This document shows, in pieces, positions 36,987-45,520 of a DNA stretch of 64,000 nucleotides. Within the stretch, counting starts at the first letter, position 1; every line of letters starts with the position of its first letter. A model generated the notes under the pieces. That model searched no databases. It saw only the letters and a list, made by a program, of their open reading frames with translations, and had not been told where the DNA came from. Position numbers and translations under genes: made by a program. Location: assembly GCF_019551435.1 (NCBI RefSeq), contig NZ_CP080544.1:744001-808000 (forward strand), written 5' to 3'. This stretch comes from Lysobacter soyae. Lineage in GTDB: Bacteria > Pseudomonadota > Gammaproteobacteria > Xanthomonadales > Xanthomonadaceae.

Positions 36987-37784
36987 ATGGCACGAGTTAA
37001 GCGTGGCGTCATCGCACGTCGCCGTCACAAAAAAGTTCTGAACCGCGCGAAGGGTTATTACAACGCCCGCCGCAAGGTTTTCCGCGTAGCCAAGCAGGCC
37101 GTCATCAAGGCCCAGCAATACGCCTACATCGGCCGCAAGCTCAAGAAGCGTCAGTTCCGTTCGCTGTGGATTGCGCGTATCAACGCCGCATCCCGCATGT
37201 ACGGTCTGTCCTACAGCCGCTTCATGAACGGTCTGCTAAAGGCCGGCATCACCCTTGACCGCAAGGTCTTGTCGGATATCGCCGTGCACGACTTGAAAGG
37301 TTTCGGCGATCTCGCTGAAGCTGCAGGCAAGGCATTGAACATCGAAATCACGCGTCCGGCCAATGTGCCGCAATACGTGATGGAACCGGTTCGCCCGACC
37401 TACAAGTCGAAGACCAAAACCGACGCCGCACCGGCTGCCGCCGAAAAAGCACCGGCCAAGAAAGCCGCTGCCAAGAAGGCTGCCGCGCCGAAGGCTGAAG
37501 CCGCACCGAAGAAAGCTGCCGCCAAGTCCGCCAAGGACGACCTGAAAGTGATTGAAGGCATCGGCCCGAAGATCGCTGAAGTGTTCAACGCCGCAGGCAT
37601 CTCGACCTTCGCAGAATTGGCCGGCACCGATGCCGCCAAGCTCCGCGAAATCCTCGACGAAGCCGGCAGCCAATTTGCTTCGCACGATCCGACCACCTGG
37701 CCGCAACAAGCAGCACTCGCTGCCGAAGGCAAGATGGACGAATTGAAGGCATTGCAAGACGAACTGTTGGGCGGCCGCGCGTAA
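36987..37784 (+). CDS. rplT: 50S ribosomal protein L20 fused to a C-terminal helix-hairpin-helix domain
   Basis: Residues 1-119 are a complete L20 ([49 protein letters not shown]), the early 23S rRNA-binding assembly factor. The frame continues without a break for 146 more residues: a bridging segment (120-143), an Ala/Lys/Pro linker (about 144-183) and an HhH-type domain (184-262) with [27 protein letters not shown] and a final [14 protein letters not shown]20 is normally about 118 residues. Similar domains are, from memory, appended to L21 in some alphaproteobacteria. Codon use and spacing to neighbours look normal, so it is a real fusion rather than an error. Confidence 0.93.
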   Translation: MARVKRGVIARRRHKKVLNRAKGYYNARRKVFRVAKQAVIKAQQYAYIGRKLKKRQFRSLWIARINAASRMYGLSYSRFMNGLLKAGITLDRKVLSDIAVHDLKGFGDLAEAAGKALNIEITRPANVPQYVMEPVRPTYKSKTKTDAAPAAAEKAPAKKAAAKKAAAPKAEAAPKKAAAKSAKDDLKVIEGIGPKIAEVFNAAGISTFAELAGTDAAKLREILDEAGSQFASHDPTTWPQQAALAAEGKMDELKALQDELLGGRA

Positions 37785-37842
37785 GCCAACGCCGAACTTT
37801 CCTTCGCGTTGCGTGCGCGAACGGATTGTCGAGTGAAACCCG

Positions 37843-37874
37843 ATGGGGGAGGGCGCGAGTCCTCCCCCATTTTC
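37843..37874 (+). terminator. Terminator or attenuator between rplT and pheS
   Basis: ATGGGGGAGG (37843-37852) pairs with CCTCCCCCAT (37861-37870) around an 8-base loop and is followed by TTTTC. It ends 47 bases before pheS. In E. coli the same position holds the pheM leader attenuator, but I see no Phe-rich leader frame here, so it may be a partial terminator with pheS served by readthrough or its own promoter. Confidence 0.8.
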
Positions 37875-37921
37875 ATTTGTGCGACCTGCGGCTCGCCTAC
37901 TAAACACGGTAAATTGCTGTC

Positions 37922-38917
37922 ATGACCGACAACGAATCCTTGAAACAAACCGCGCTTGCGGACATCGCGGCTGCAGACACGCCGGAGGCCATCGAAGCCC
38001 TGCGTGTCGGGCTGTTCGGCAAGAGCGGCAGCATCACCGCGCAACTGAAAACCCTGGGTACCTTGGCCCCCGATGCGCGCAAGCTCGCAGGCGAAGCGTT
38101 GAATGCCGTTCGCACCGAGGTGCAAGATGCCCTCAACGCACGCAAGCAACTGCTCGACCAGGCCGCGGAAGATGCGAAGGTCAGGGCCGAACGCGTCGAC
38201 ATGACCTTGCCGGGGCGTCAGGCAGAGCGTGGCGGTGCACATCCGCTGACGCGCGCCTTGGACCGCATCATCGATATCTTCGCGCGCATGGGCTATGACG
38301 TCGCCGAAGGCCCCGAAATCGAAGACGACTGGCACAACTTCGAAGCATTGAATTTTCCGCCGCACCATCCGGCGCGCGCCATGCACGACACTTTCTATTT
38401 CGGTGACGGTCGTTTGCTGCGAACCCATACCTCGGGTGTGCAGATCCGTTACATGAAAGACCAACAGCCGCCGTTACGCATGATTGCGCCGGGCAAGGTC
38501 TACCGCAGCGACAGCGATCAGACCCATTCGCCCATGTTCCACCAAGTGGAAGGCTTGCTGATTGACGAACACGCGAACTTCGCCGACTTGAAGGGCACCA
38601 TTGCCGCATTCTTGCGCAGCTTCTTCGAGCGCGATTTTGAAATGCTGTTCAAGCCCACGTACTTCCCGTTCGTCGAACCGGGTGCTGACGTGGTGATCAA
38701 ATGGGAACTCGAGAACGGCGAATCGCGTTGGCTCGAAGTGCTCGGCTGCGGCATGGTTCACCCGAACGTGTTGCAGAGTGCCGGGATCGATCCTGAGAAA
38801 TACACCGGTTTTGCCTTTGGTATGGGCGTCGAGCGTTTGGCGATGTTGCGCTATGGCGTGACCGATCTTCGCGCCTTCTTTGAAAATGACGTGCGCTTCC
38901 TGCGCCAATTCGCGTAA
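37922..38917 (+). CDS. pheS: Phenylalanyl-tRNA synthetase subunit alpha
   Basis: Catalytic class II subunit of the alpha2beta2 enzyme; 331 residues. An N-terminal coiled coil (1-90) is followed by the catalytic core: [20 protein letters not shown], motif 2 region ([20 protein letters not shown]), [12 protein letters not shown] and motif 3 [21 protein letters not shown] 37922 starts the chain; 11 bases separate it from pheT. Confidence 0.97.
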   Translation: MTDNESLKQTALADIAAADTPEAIEALRVGLFGKSGSITAQLKTLGTLAPDARKLAGEALNAVRTEVQDALNARKQLLDQAAEDAKVRAERVDMTLPGRQAERGGAHPLTRALDRIIDIFARMGYDVAEGPEIEDDWHNFEALNFPPHHPARAMHDTFYFGDGRLLRTHTSGVQIRYMKDQQPPLRMIAPGKVYRSDSDQTHSPMFHQVEGLLIDEHANFADLKGTIAAFLRSFFERDFEMLFKPTYFPFVEPGADVVIKWELENGESRWLEVLGCGMVHPNVLQSAGIDPEKYTGFAFGMGVERLAMLRYGVTDLRAFFENDVRFLRQFA

Positions 38918-38928
38918 GGAGTCCGAGC

Positions 38929-41301
38929 ATGAAATTCTCTGAAAATTGGTTGCGCGAACTTGTGCCGGACTTGCCGGCCAGCGAACAACTCGAACACCAG
39001 CTCACCATGATCGGCCTTGAAGTCGAAGGCAGCGAGACCCTCGGCGTGGGTCTTGATCATGTCGTGGTCGGACAGATTGTGGCCTGTGCGCGTCATCCCG
39101 AAGCCGACCGCTTGCAAATCTGCAAAGTGGATGCCGGTGAGCACGGCACGCTGCAGATCGTCTGCGGCGCACCCAACGCACGCCAGGGTTTGAAAGCCCC
39201 GCTGGCGATGGTGGGCGCGCAAATCGGTGAGTTGAAAATCAAACCGGCGAAACTTCGGGGTGTTGAATCCAACGGCATGCTCTGCTCTGCAAAAGAACTC
39301 GGTTTGGATGCCGATGCATCGGGCCTGCTGGAGTTACCGGGTGATGCGCCTGTCGGTGCCGCCTTGGTTGACTACCTCGGTTTGCCCGATCGTGTCATCG
39401 AACTCGGTCTCACGCCCAACCGGGCCGATTGCTTCTGCGTGCAAGGCATCGCCGCGGATATCGCGGCCGCCAATGGCGTGCACCTGTCCCAAGAAGTCCA
39501 AGCGCAAGTCGGGCCGGCGATCGACAGCACGCTGCAAGTCAAACTCGAGGCGGGCGCCGCGGCGCCGCGCTATGCCGGTCGCGTGATTGAAGGTGTCGAT
39601 CCAGACGCGATCACGCCCTTGTGGCTGGCCGAGCGCCTGCGTCGCAGCGGTATCCGACCGGTGAGCTTCTTGGTCGACGTCACTCAGTATGTGATGCTCG
39701 ATTTGGGTCAACCCATGCACGCCTTCGACCGAGACTTGTTGAAAGGTCCGGTCGGTGTACGGCTGGCGCGCAAGGGCGAACAAGTCAAATTGCTTGACGG
39801 TCGCGAGGCCGCGCTCGATGACGACCTCTTGGTGATTACCGATGCCGACCGGCCGGTTGCGCTGGCGGGCATCATGGGTGGCGCGGATACGCGCGTTACT
39901 GACGCGACGCGCAACGTGTTTCTTGAAGCGGCACATTTCGCGCCGGAAGCCATTATCGGCAAATCTCGTCGATTTGGTTTGCACACCGATGCCTCGCACC
40001 GCTTTGAACGCGGTGTCGATCCCCACTTGCCGGCCATTGCCATCGAACGCGCCACGCAATTGATCATGGATCATGCGGGCGGCAAGCCAGGTCCGGTGGT
40101 TGTTGAAACCCTTGACGTTCACCTGCCGCAACGCAGCGCAGTCAGCCTGCGTCGTGCACGTCTGGACCGAGTCCTGGGCGTGCAAGTGCCGAGCGCGGAT
40201 GTGGAACGGATTCTGAGCGCCCTAGGCATGACGGTGGAAACGACGGCAGACGGTTGGCTTGCCACGCCGCCGAGCCGACGTTTCGATATTGCGATTGAAG
40301 ATGACCTGATCGAAGAAGTCGCGCGCATTCACGGCTACGACCGCATTCCCACCACCTTGCCGGCAGCCGGCGCACATATCCATGCGCCGACCGAAACGCG
40401 GATCACGGCGCAAGCGCTGCGTGCGCACATGGTGGCGCGTGACTGGCAGGAAGCGCTGTGTTTTGCCTTCGTCGATTTGCCACTGTTGGAACGTTGGGGT
40501 CTGGCCGACAACCACGTCGCGCTTGCCAACCCGCTGAGCGCCGAATTGGGCATCATGCGCACCGGATTGTTGCCGGGGCTCGCGCAAACTTTGGCCTACA
40601 ACGTGGCAAGGCAGCAAAACCGCGTGCGTCTGTTCGAACTCGGCAACGTCTTCCACGCAAATGGCAACGACGCGCCGATCGAAAACGCGCATTTCGCCGC
40701 AGTGGCGACCGGGGATGCGATGGCCGAGCAATGGGCGTCCGGTGCGCGCGCATTCGATATCTTCGACATCAAGGGTGAAGTGGAAGCGCTCGCCGCCATG
40801 GCGCAATGCACCTTGGAATTTGTCGCTTCCGCACCTGCGCACGCACATCCGGGTCGTTCCGCCGATGTCTTGCGCGACGGTAAGAAGATCGGTTGGGTTG
40901 GACAGTTGCATCCGCGTCTGCAAAAACAACTCGATGTGGATACCCCTGTGTTCGCGTTTGAGCTCGACGTGAATGCGTTGGTGCAACGCAAGGTGCCGCG
41001 TGCGGAGACCTTGTCGAAATTCCCGGCCGTGCGTCGCGACCTCGCGTTTGTCGTGGGCGAAGACGTCTCATGGGCGAAAATTTCCGAAGCCGTGCGTGCA
41101 GCCGCAGGCGAGTCGTTGAAGTCTTTGCTGTTGTTCGACCGCTATAGTGGGAAGGGCATCGAAGAGGGATCAAAAAGTCTCGCCATGGGCTTGATTCTTC
41201 AAGACAATTCGCGCACTCTGACTGATCAAGTTGCCAATGACGTGATGCAAGCCGTAACTGAACGGTTGTCTCATGACTTCGGCGCCGTGATCAGATCCTG
41301 A
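38929..41301 (+). CDS. pheT: Phenylalanyl-tRNA synthetase subunit beta
   Basis: The 790-residue beta subunit carries editing and tRNA-binding functions: an N-terminal EMAP/OB-type tRNA-binding domain (40-150; [20 protein letters not shown]), B3/B4 editing domains (about 210-390; [11 protein letters not shown]), B5 DNA-binding-like domain (about 400-475), a core-like domain, and the C-terminal FDX-ACB anticodon domain from about 700 ([14 protein letters not shown]). Length is normal. ihfA follows after 11 bases. Confidence 0.97.
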   Translation: MKFSENWLRELVPDLPASEQLEHQLTMIGLEVEGSETLGVGLDHVVVGQIVACARHPEADRLQICKVDAGEHGTLQIVCGAPNARQGLKAPLAMVGAQIGELKIKPAKLRGVESNGMLCSAKELGLDADASGLLELPGDAPVGAALVDYLGLPDRVIELGLTPNRADCFCVQGIAADIAAANGVHLSQEVQAQVGPAIDSTLQVKLEAGAAAPRYAGRVIEGVDPDAITPLWLAERLRRSGIRPVSFLVDVTQYVMLDLGQPMHAFDRDLLKGPVGVRLARKGEQVKLLDGREAALDDDLLVITDADRPVALAGIMGGADTRVTDATRNVFLEAAHFAPEAIIGKSRRFGLHTDASHRFERGVDPHLPAIAIERATQLIMDHAGGKPGPVVVETLDVHLPQRSAVSLRRARLDRVLGVQVPSADVERILSALGMTVETTADGWLATPPSRRFDIAIEDDLIEEVARIHGYDRIPTTLPAAGAHIHAPTETRITAQALRAHMVARDWQEALCFAFVDLPLLERWGLADNHVALANPLSAELGIMRTGLLPGLAQTLAYNVARQQNRVRLFELGNVFHANGNDAPIENAHFAAVATGDAMAEQWASGARAFDIFDIKGEVEALAAMAQCTLEFVASAPAHAHPGRSADVLRDGKKIGWVGQLHPRLQKQLDVDTPVFAFELDVNALVQRKVPRAETLSKFPAVRRDLAFVVGEDVSWAKISEAVRAAAGESLKSLLLFDRYSGKGIEEGSKSLAMGLILQDNSRTLTDQVANDVMQAVTERLSHDFGAVIRS

Positions 41302-41312
41302 GGGGGGTAGAG

Positions 41313-41600
41313 ATGGCACTAACCAAAGCGGAACTCGCCGACCACATCAATGAGCAGGTCGGGCTCAACAAGCGCGAGTCGAAAGAGTTTGTCGATTCGT
41401 TCTTTGATGCCGTGAGTGAAGCCTTGGCCGAGGGCCGTCAAGTGAAGTTGTCCGGTTTCGGCAATTTCGATCTGCGCCGCAAGAACCAACGCCCGGGTCG
41501 TAATCCGAAAACCGGCGAGGAAATTCCAATCAGCGCACGCACTGTAGTCACCTTCAAGCCCGGCCAAAAGCTGAAGGAAAGGGTGGAAGCACGTGCTTGA
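41313..41600 (+). CDS. ihfA: Integration host factor subunit alpha
   Basis: Sequence-specific DNA-bending nucleoid protein that pairs with IhfB; 95 residues. It starts [26 protein letters not shown] and has the DNA-binding arm [23 protein letters not shown] region and the C-terminal [12 protein letters not shown] good AGGGGGGTAG-type ribosome site precedes it. Its end overlaps the MerR gene start by 8 bases. Confidence 0.97.
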   Translation: MALTKAELADHINEQVGLNKRESKEFVDSFFDAVSEALAEGRQVKLSGFGNFDLRRKNQRPGRNPKTGEEIPISARTVVTFKPGQKLKERVEARA

Positions 41601-41955
41601 TCCGGGCAGCAACAAAGAACTTCCGCCGATTCCGGCTAAGCGGTATTTCACCATCGGCGAGGTCAGCGAATTGTGCGACGTCAAGCCGCACGTCTTGCGC
41701 TATTGGGAAACGGAGTTTCCGTCACTGAAACCGGTGAAGCGTCGCGGCAATCGCCGTTACTACCAACGCACCGACGTGGTGATGGTGCGCCAGATCCGCG
41801 GTCTGCTGTACGAACAGGGCTACACCATCGGTGGCGCCCGTCTGCGAATTGACGGCGAGGCCAACAAAACCTCCGCTGTGGCCGCCGGCGGTAGCGACAG
41901 CTATTTCGCGATTCGTGCGGAGCTCGAGGCGATCCTCGATCTTTTGTCGCGTTAA
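41593..41955 (+). CDS. MerR family transcriptional regulator
   Basis: A 120-residue regulator with an N-terminal winged helix ([22 protein letters not shown], residues split at 18-39; [13 protein letters not shown] in the wing) and a short dimerisation helix. It lacks the Cys set of metal sensors. The position after ihfA, coupled by an 8-base overlap (GTGCTTGA), is widely conserved in gammaproteobacteria. The ligand and targets are unknown. Start GTG 41593. Confidence 0.92.
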   Translation: MLDPGSNKELPPIPAKRYFTIGEVSELCDVKPHVLRYWETEFPSLKPVKRRGNRRYYQRTDVVMVRQIRGLLYEQGYTIGGARLRIDGEANKTSAVAAGGSDSYFAIRAELEAILDLLSR

Positions 41956-41959
41956 CCGC

Positions 41960-41965
41960 TATAAT
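41960..41965 (+). promoter_or_regulatory. -10 element of the tRNA-Pro gene
   Basis: A perfect TATAAT lies 12 bases upstream of the tRNA-Pro 5' end, within a few bases of the MerR stop codon. No clear -35 is seen at 17 bases, so the tRNA may also be reached by readthrough. Confidence 0.6.
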
Positions 41966-41977
41966 GAGCGTCCTTTT

Positions 41978-42054
41978 CGGGGTATAGCGCAGCCTGGTAG
42001 CGCACCAGTCTGGGGGACTGGTGGTCGTCGGTTCGAATCCGGCTACCCCGACCA
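41978..42054 (+). tRNA. tRNA-Pro (anticodon GGG)
   Basis: A 77-base tRNA with acceptor stem CGGGGTA/TACCCCG, anticodon arm CCAGT-CTGGGGG-ACTGG giving GGG (reads CCC and CCU), T-loop GTTCGAATC and encoded CCA (42052-42054). An intrinsic terminator follows. It marks the left edge of the accessory-looking region. Confidence 0.97.
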
Positions 42055-42084
42055 AAATTCGATGGCAGCCTCTGTCAAGTTTGA

Positions 42085-42117
42085 AAAACCCTCGGAGAAA
42101 TCCGGGGGTTTTGTTTT
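42085..42117 (+). terminator. Terminator of tRNA-Pro
   Basis: AAAACCCTCGGA (42085-42096) pairs with TCCGGGGGTTTT (42101-42112), 12 bp with one G-U, around a GAAA tetraloop, followed by GTTTT. Confidence 0.9.
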
Positions 42118-42178
42118 CGTGGCGATAAGGAATTTCCCGTATTCGCGTTCAACAGCCGAAAGGCAATGTCATCAGAGA

Positions 42179-42388
42179 TCAAAGCGTAGGACTTCTCATC
42201 AATGCCTTTCTGGATGAGGTCCTTTTGATCACTATCAATGCGGTGCAAAGTACACAAGCATCGGTAGCTACTCCTGTGATGACCAATGCATTCACCTCGA
42301 GCGTGTCCAGCAATGCTTTGAGCGTGGTCAGAAAGAATGCGGATTGCTTGGGCTTCAAAGGCTGGACAGAACCGGGAAGTTGGCGTCT
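42179..42388 (-). pseudogene. Remnant of an isochorismatase-family (cysteine hydrolase) gene
   Basis: A minus-strand stop-to-stop frame (TGA at 42389-42391 to TGA at 42179-42181) has no start codon but reads LKPKQSAFFLTTL, then LEVNALVITGVATDACVLCT, the unmistakable core of isochorismatase/nicotinamidase-like hydrolases including the catalytic Cys. Homology fades before residue 15 and after the VLCTA segment, where the frame runs into unrelated residues, so frameshifts or deletions have destroyed the gene. The surrounding 42.1-42.5 kb has no other gene and looks lower in GC than its neighbours. Confidence 0.7.
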
Positions 42389-42515
42389 TCATGCACGGGA
42401 CATACCTTTTTCCCCTCTGACATGGACCGCGGTTCTCACTCCGCCGATTTTGGTCAACGCGATTCCCGCATTCCGTGAATACGTCATATGCAGACGCGTC
42501 GTTTCAAGCGCTCGG

Positions 42516-42692
42516 TCAGTGAGACTTTCTTGAAGACGACTTCTTGCCGCCGCCATCCTGCTTGTTCACGGTTGCCCAAGCGATTCGTTCTGCGATTTTC
42601 TCGCTCTTTCCTGCGTCGCGCTCACTTTTTTCAATATGCGCAGCTTGGCGCTTCTGTTTATCCGTATAGCTTGATTTGTCTCCGCGTGGCAT
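42516..42692 (-). CDS. Small basic protein, annotated elsewhere as plasmid stabilization protein
   Basis: A 58-residue hydrophilic protein starting MPRGDKSSYTDKQKRQAAHI and ending in a GGGKKSSSRKSH tail, with IAWATVNK in the middle. I recall this short family (often labelled plasmid stabilization protein, with no solid function) in many Proteobacteria, frequently near stress genes. ATG 42692 has AGGAG six bases upstream. It may be induced with the stress genes around it. Confidence 0.72.
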   Translation of the reverse strand: MPRGDKSSYTDKQKRQAAHIEKSERDAGKSEKIAERIAWATVNKQDGGGKKSSSRKSH

Positions 42693-42775
42693 AACACGCT
42701 CCTGTGACACCGGATGCTTTCCGGTCAACCAAGCAGTAACACACCCGGAGTTGCGGTAACGTAAAAATCACATGG

Positions 42776-43324
42776 TCATAGACCGAGCGTCACGAGCATT
42801 TCGCGCGGAACGGTTCGTTCGACATTGACGCCGAATGCACGATGTGCGTCCACCACGTTGCGTAGTCGGTTCAGCGCATCTCGGCTGAGCATCCCGTCCA
42901 GATGCTGGGCATGGCCACGCGATATAAGGCCGAATAGGTGATCAAGTTCCGAAGTCATTCGTTCCTCAATGACAGCACGGGCGGAACTGTGGGTGGTGAA
43001 ACCCTGGGAATTCAACATATCCACAGCCTCGGCTGCGATGGCGTTGGCACCCCTGAACCACTCTGTTCGACCGCCGGCGGCAATGGATAACGTCAATGGC
43101 ATCGGGCAAGCATGATCGCGAAGCAGGCGATGCAATCGGGTTTCCAGCGCTTGTGCATCCTTTCGGGTCTCGGTCTCGACGAGTTGGCTGTGGTCAATAT
43201 CAAATTCCTCGAACCAACGCGCATGAAAGGAAGACCAGCGTTTCAACGGATCATGCGTTAAACCGATTTTTAACAGGTCTTCCGGACCTGCCACCGCCAA
43301 CACATACAGAAAGGCCCGGCTCAT
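42776..43324 (-). CDS. GIY-YIG/T5orf172-like nuclease family protein
   Basis: A 182-residue protein whose N-terminus AFLYVLAVAGPEDLLKIGLTHDPLKRWSSF-like segment fits a GIY-YIG/T5orf172 fold (Y-V, KIG, then R in PLKRW), followed by a predicted helical C-terminal part. Whether it is an active nuclease cannot be judged; a downstream Glu is plausible in ALETRLH. ATG 43324 (MSRAFLYVL) starts 7 bases after the corA-like stop, so the two are cotranscribed. Confidence 0.7.
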   Translation of the reverse strand: MSRAFLYVLAVAGPEDLLKIGLTHDPLKRWSSFHARWFEEFDIDHSQLVETETRKDAQALETRLHRLLRDHACPMPLTLSIAAGGRTEWFRGANAIAAEAVDMLNSQGFTTHSSARAVIEERMTSELDHLFGLISRGHAQHLDGMLSRDALNRLRNVVDAHRAFGVNVERTVPREMLVTLGL

Positions 43325-43331
43325 GATGCTT

Positions 43332-44411
43332 TCAGAACCACTTGCGCCGTGCACCTACCAATAGCACGCACGACGAAACCGCCAGCATCGTTCCAATGGT
43401 GATGAAGAAGCCTTTGTCCTCCGTCTCGAAAAACGAAGTTTGAAAATTCATTCCCATCGCGCCAACGACCACGGACATGAAGCCGAAAGTTCCGGCAGCA
43501 AATGAAATGAGTCGCAAACTTCTGTTGGTGCGAAGCGCAATGCGATTGGTCAGTACTTCCAACGTGCCGATCACGAGTTCACGGGTTCCTTCAACGGCAT
43601 CTATTGCATTCTGGAATTGCTGCTCCAATGCATTGAAGAGACGGGAAACGGATTTGGATGCATCTGGCATGAAGTCGGGTCGGGAAAGACTCGAGAAAAC
43701 GATTCGATGAGAAGCGAGCATCCTACGCAATCGTGCCGCCGTCTTGCGCATCGTTGCCAGTCGCACCGAATCCTCATCGTGCCTGTCTTCGAGGATGTCC
43801 GCTTCAATGCGGTCCAGCGCAGCTTCAAATACCGTCACAGCATCGAAATAGGATTCCAGCACCCAGTGAAGCAACGAACCCATGAAGGTTAACGAGCCGA
43901 GCTCACCCAAGCGCGAATGGCCATGCTCGCGATTTCTCAGGTCGTCGATGAAGGGCACAGGCTTATGGTGCCGGGTGAGAACGTAGCCAGGTCCGGCGAA
44001 GATATCGAGCAGGATGCCATCAAATTTCAGGTTGCCCGAATGTTGTGAGATGGCCACCCGACACCACGCGTAATCGCTATCAACTCCGACAGTGGGGTTA
44101 CTGCCCGGTGACAGTGCGCTTTCGAAGGGTAGGTGCGGGATGTTGAGACGACTGCGGATATCGTCCAAAAAGCTGTCCGACATCACGTCGATCCAGAATA
44201 ATTCGTCACGATTCTCACAGGGGAAAAGTTCATCAAGCGCAATACCATTGGCTTCGCCTTCTGCCGTGTACTTGGTAATACGCAGACCTTCGGTGGCCTG
44301 TGACTCCTCCGGCGTCTCTGTTTGAATAGAAGTGGCGTTCATATCGAAGAGCATGCAGATCGCGGAATGCATTTGATGTCGCGATCTGTCAGCCGTTAGT
44401 GCTTCATTCAA
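43332..44411 (-). CDS. CorA-family divalent cation transporter
   Basis: A 359-residue protein with a long cytosolic domain and two C-terminal helices separated by the CorA signature GMN (GAMGMNFQ near residue 325). The following loop FETEDKG resembles the acidic CorA loop. It could carry magnesium or zinc (ZntB-like). The start is uncertain: ATG 44411, 44354 or 44342 are all in frame, and conserved sequence begins only after the last (GLRITKYT). Confidence 0.85.
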   Translation of the reverse strand: MNEALTADRSRHQMHSAICMLFDMNATSIQTETPEESQATEGLRITKYTAEGEANGIALDELFPCENRDELFWIDVMSDSFLDDIRSRLNIPHLPFESALSPGSNPTVGVDSDYAWCRVAISQHSGNLKFDGILLDIFAGPGYVLTRHHKPVPFIDDLRNREHGHSRLGELGSLTFMGSLLHWVLESYFDAVTVFEAALDRIEADILEDRHDEDSVRLATMRKTAARLRRMLASHRIVFSSLSRPDFMPDASKSVSRLFNALEQQFQNAIDAVEGTRELVIGTLEVLTNRIALRTNRSLRLISFAAGTFGFMSVVVGAMGMNFQTSFFETEDKGFFITIGTMLAVSSCVLLVGARRKWF

Positions 44412-44519
44412 GAAGAAAAATGAATTGAGAATGAAATCTTCACATCTTCAATTGATGCACCGGAGAAGAATCGGTAAATCAGACGGGTGACGCGGAAGAG
44501 GGCATTTCATGGTCGCGCG

Positions 44520-44529
44520 AAAAAAAAAA
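44520..44529 (+). other. A10 homopolymer that breaks a longer SDR reading frame
   Basis: ATG 44509, preceded by AGAGGG (44497-44502), opens a frame MVARKKK that hits TGA just after the ten A (44520-44529). With nine A the frame would continue through NAETGNKQSAARTVSRQ straight into the SDR at 44597. The tract is thus a sequencing error, a decayed start, or a slippage site. Confidence 0.65.
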
Positions 44530-44596
44530 CGCTGAAACGGGCAACAAGCAAAGCGCGGCTAGAACGGTCTCGAGACAGCGGGCGCTGCAGCGGGAC

Positions 44597-45514
44597 GTGG
44601 ACTCAAAAGATGCGACGCAGAAAAGTTCGACGCCGTCGAAGAAGCCCGTTCAGGCGGGTTTGCGAAAGCAGCCCGTGCGAATGCCCGAGCAACATTTGAA
44701 AAAGCCGGGTCGAGAAGCGGCGCTGGCGCTAGCGCCCCGCTTTGATGCCCCTGACTATGTAGGAAGCGGCAAGTTGAATGGTTTGAATGCGATCGTGACG
44801 GGTGGAGATTCCGGTATCGGTAGAGCTGTGGCGGTACTGTTTGCGCGTGAAGGCGCCAACGTCGCGATCGTTTATCTCAACGAACACGAGGATGCGGCGG
44901 AAAGCGCACGCTGGGTGGAAGGCGAGGGTAGAAAGGCCCTGTGCATTCCCGGCGACGTGCGTGATTCCGCGTTCTGCAAGAGGGCTGTTGCCAAAGCCAA
45001 GAAAGCCTTCGGCAGCATTGATGTTTTGGTCAACAACGCAGGTTTCCAACTCCATGGCGACAAACTCGAAGACCTGACCGACGCGCACATTCAGGAGACT
45101 TTGCAAACCAATGTCGCCGGCTACTTGTACATGGCGCGCGCGGTGCTGCCGCACATGAAGGAAGGTGCATCGATCGTCAATTGTGGCTCCGTCACCGGCT
45201 TGTTCGGCAGCCCGAAACTGATCGACTACTCCGCGACCAAGGGCGCGGTGCACGCATTCACCAAGGCGCTGGCCACGAATTTGTTAACGCGCGGCATCCG
45301 CGTGAATGCAGTAGCGCCCGGACCGGTGTGGACACCTTTCAACCCGGCTGACAAGCCGGCGAAGGAAGTGGCCAAATTCGGCAAGGACAGTGCGATGGGG
45401 CGGCCGGCACAACCCGAAGAGCTCGCTCCCGCATTCGTGTTCCTTGCGTCTCCTGTCATGTCGTCGTACGTCAACGGGATTGTGCTGCCGGTCATGGGTG
45501 GGCCCATCGGATGA
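44597..45514 (+). CDS. SDR family oxidoreductase (YghA/general stress type)
   Basis: A 305-residue short-chain dehydrogenase with a basic, disordered N-terminus (1-55), cofactor motif TGGDSGIGRA near residue 68, LVNNAGFQ near 145, and catalytic Y-x3-K in YSATKGAVHAF. The pattern PVQAGLRKQPVRMPEQ before the Rossmann fold is typical of YghA/GSP39-like stress reductases. GTG 44597 is the first start in the intact frame; the real start may be ATG 44509 if the A10 tract is one base too long. ligD follows after 6 bases. Confidence 0.87.
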   Translation: MDSKDATQKSSTPSKKPVQAGLRKQPVRMPEQHLKKPGREAALALAPRFDAPDYVGSGKLNGLNAIVTGGDSGIGRAVAVLFAREGANVAIVYLNEHEDAAESARWVEGEGRKALCIPGDVRDSAFCKRAVAKAKKAFGSIDVLVNNAGFQLHGDKLEDLTDAHIQETLQTNVAGYLYMARAVLPHMKEGASIVNCGSVTGLFGSPKLIDYSATKGAVHAFTKALATNLLTRGIRVNAVAPGPVWTPFNPADKPAKEVAKFGKDSAMGRPAQPEELAPAFVFLASPVMSSYVNGIVLPVMGGPIG

Positions 45515-45520
45515 GCTGCG

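Noticed and set aside
37785..37921. pheM-like Phe leader peptide before pheS
   Set aside because: A terminator is present, but no short frame with tandem Phe codons and a start could be found.
42225..42533. Plus-strand 102-codon frame in the tRNA-Pro downstream gap
   Set aside because: It runs opposite the isochorismatase remnant and shows no recognisable protein.
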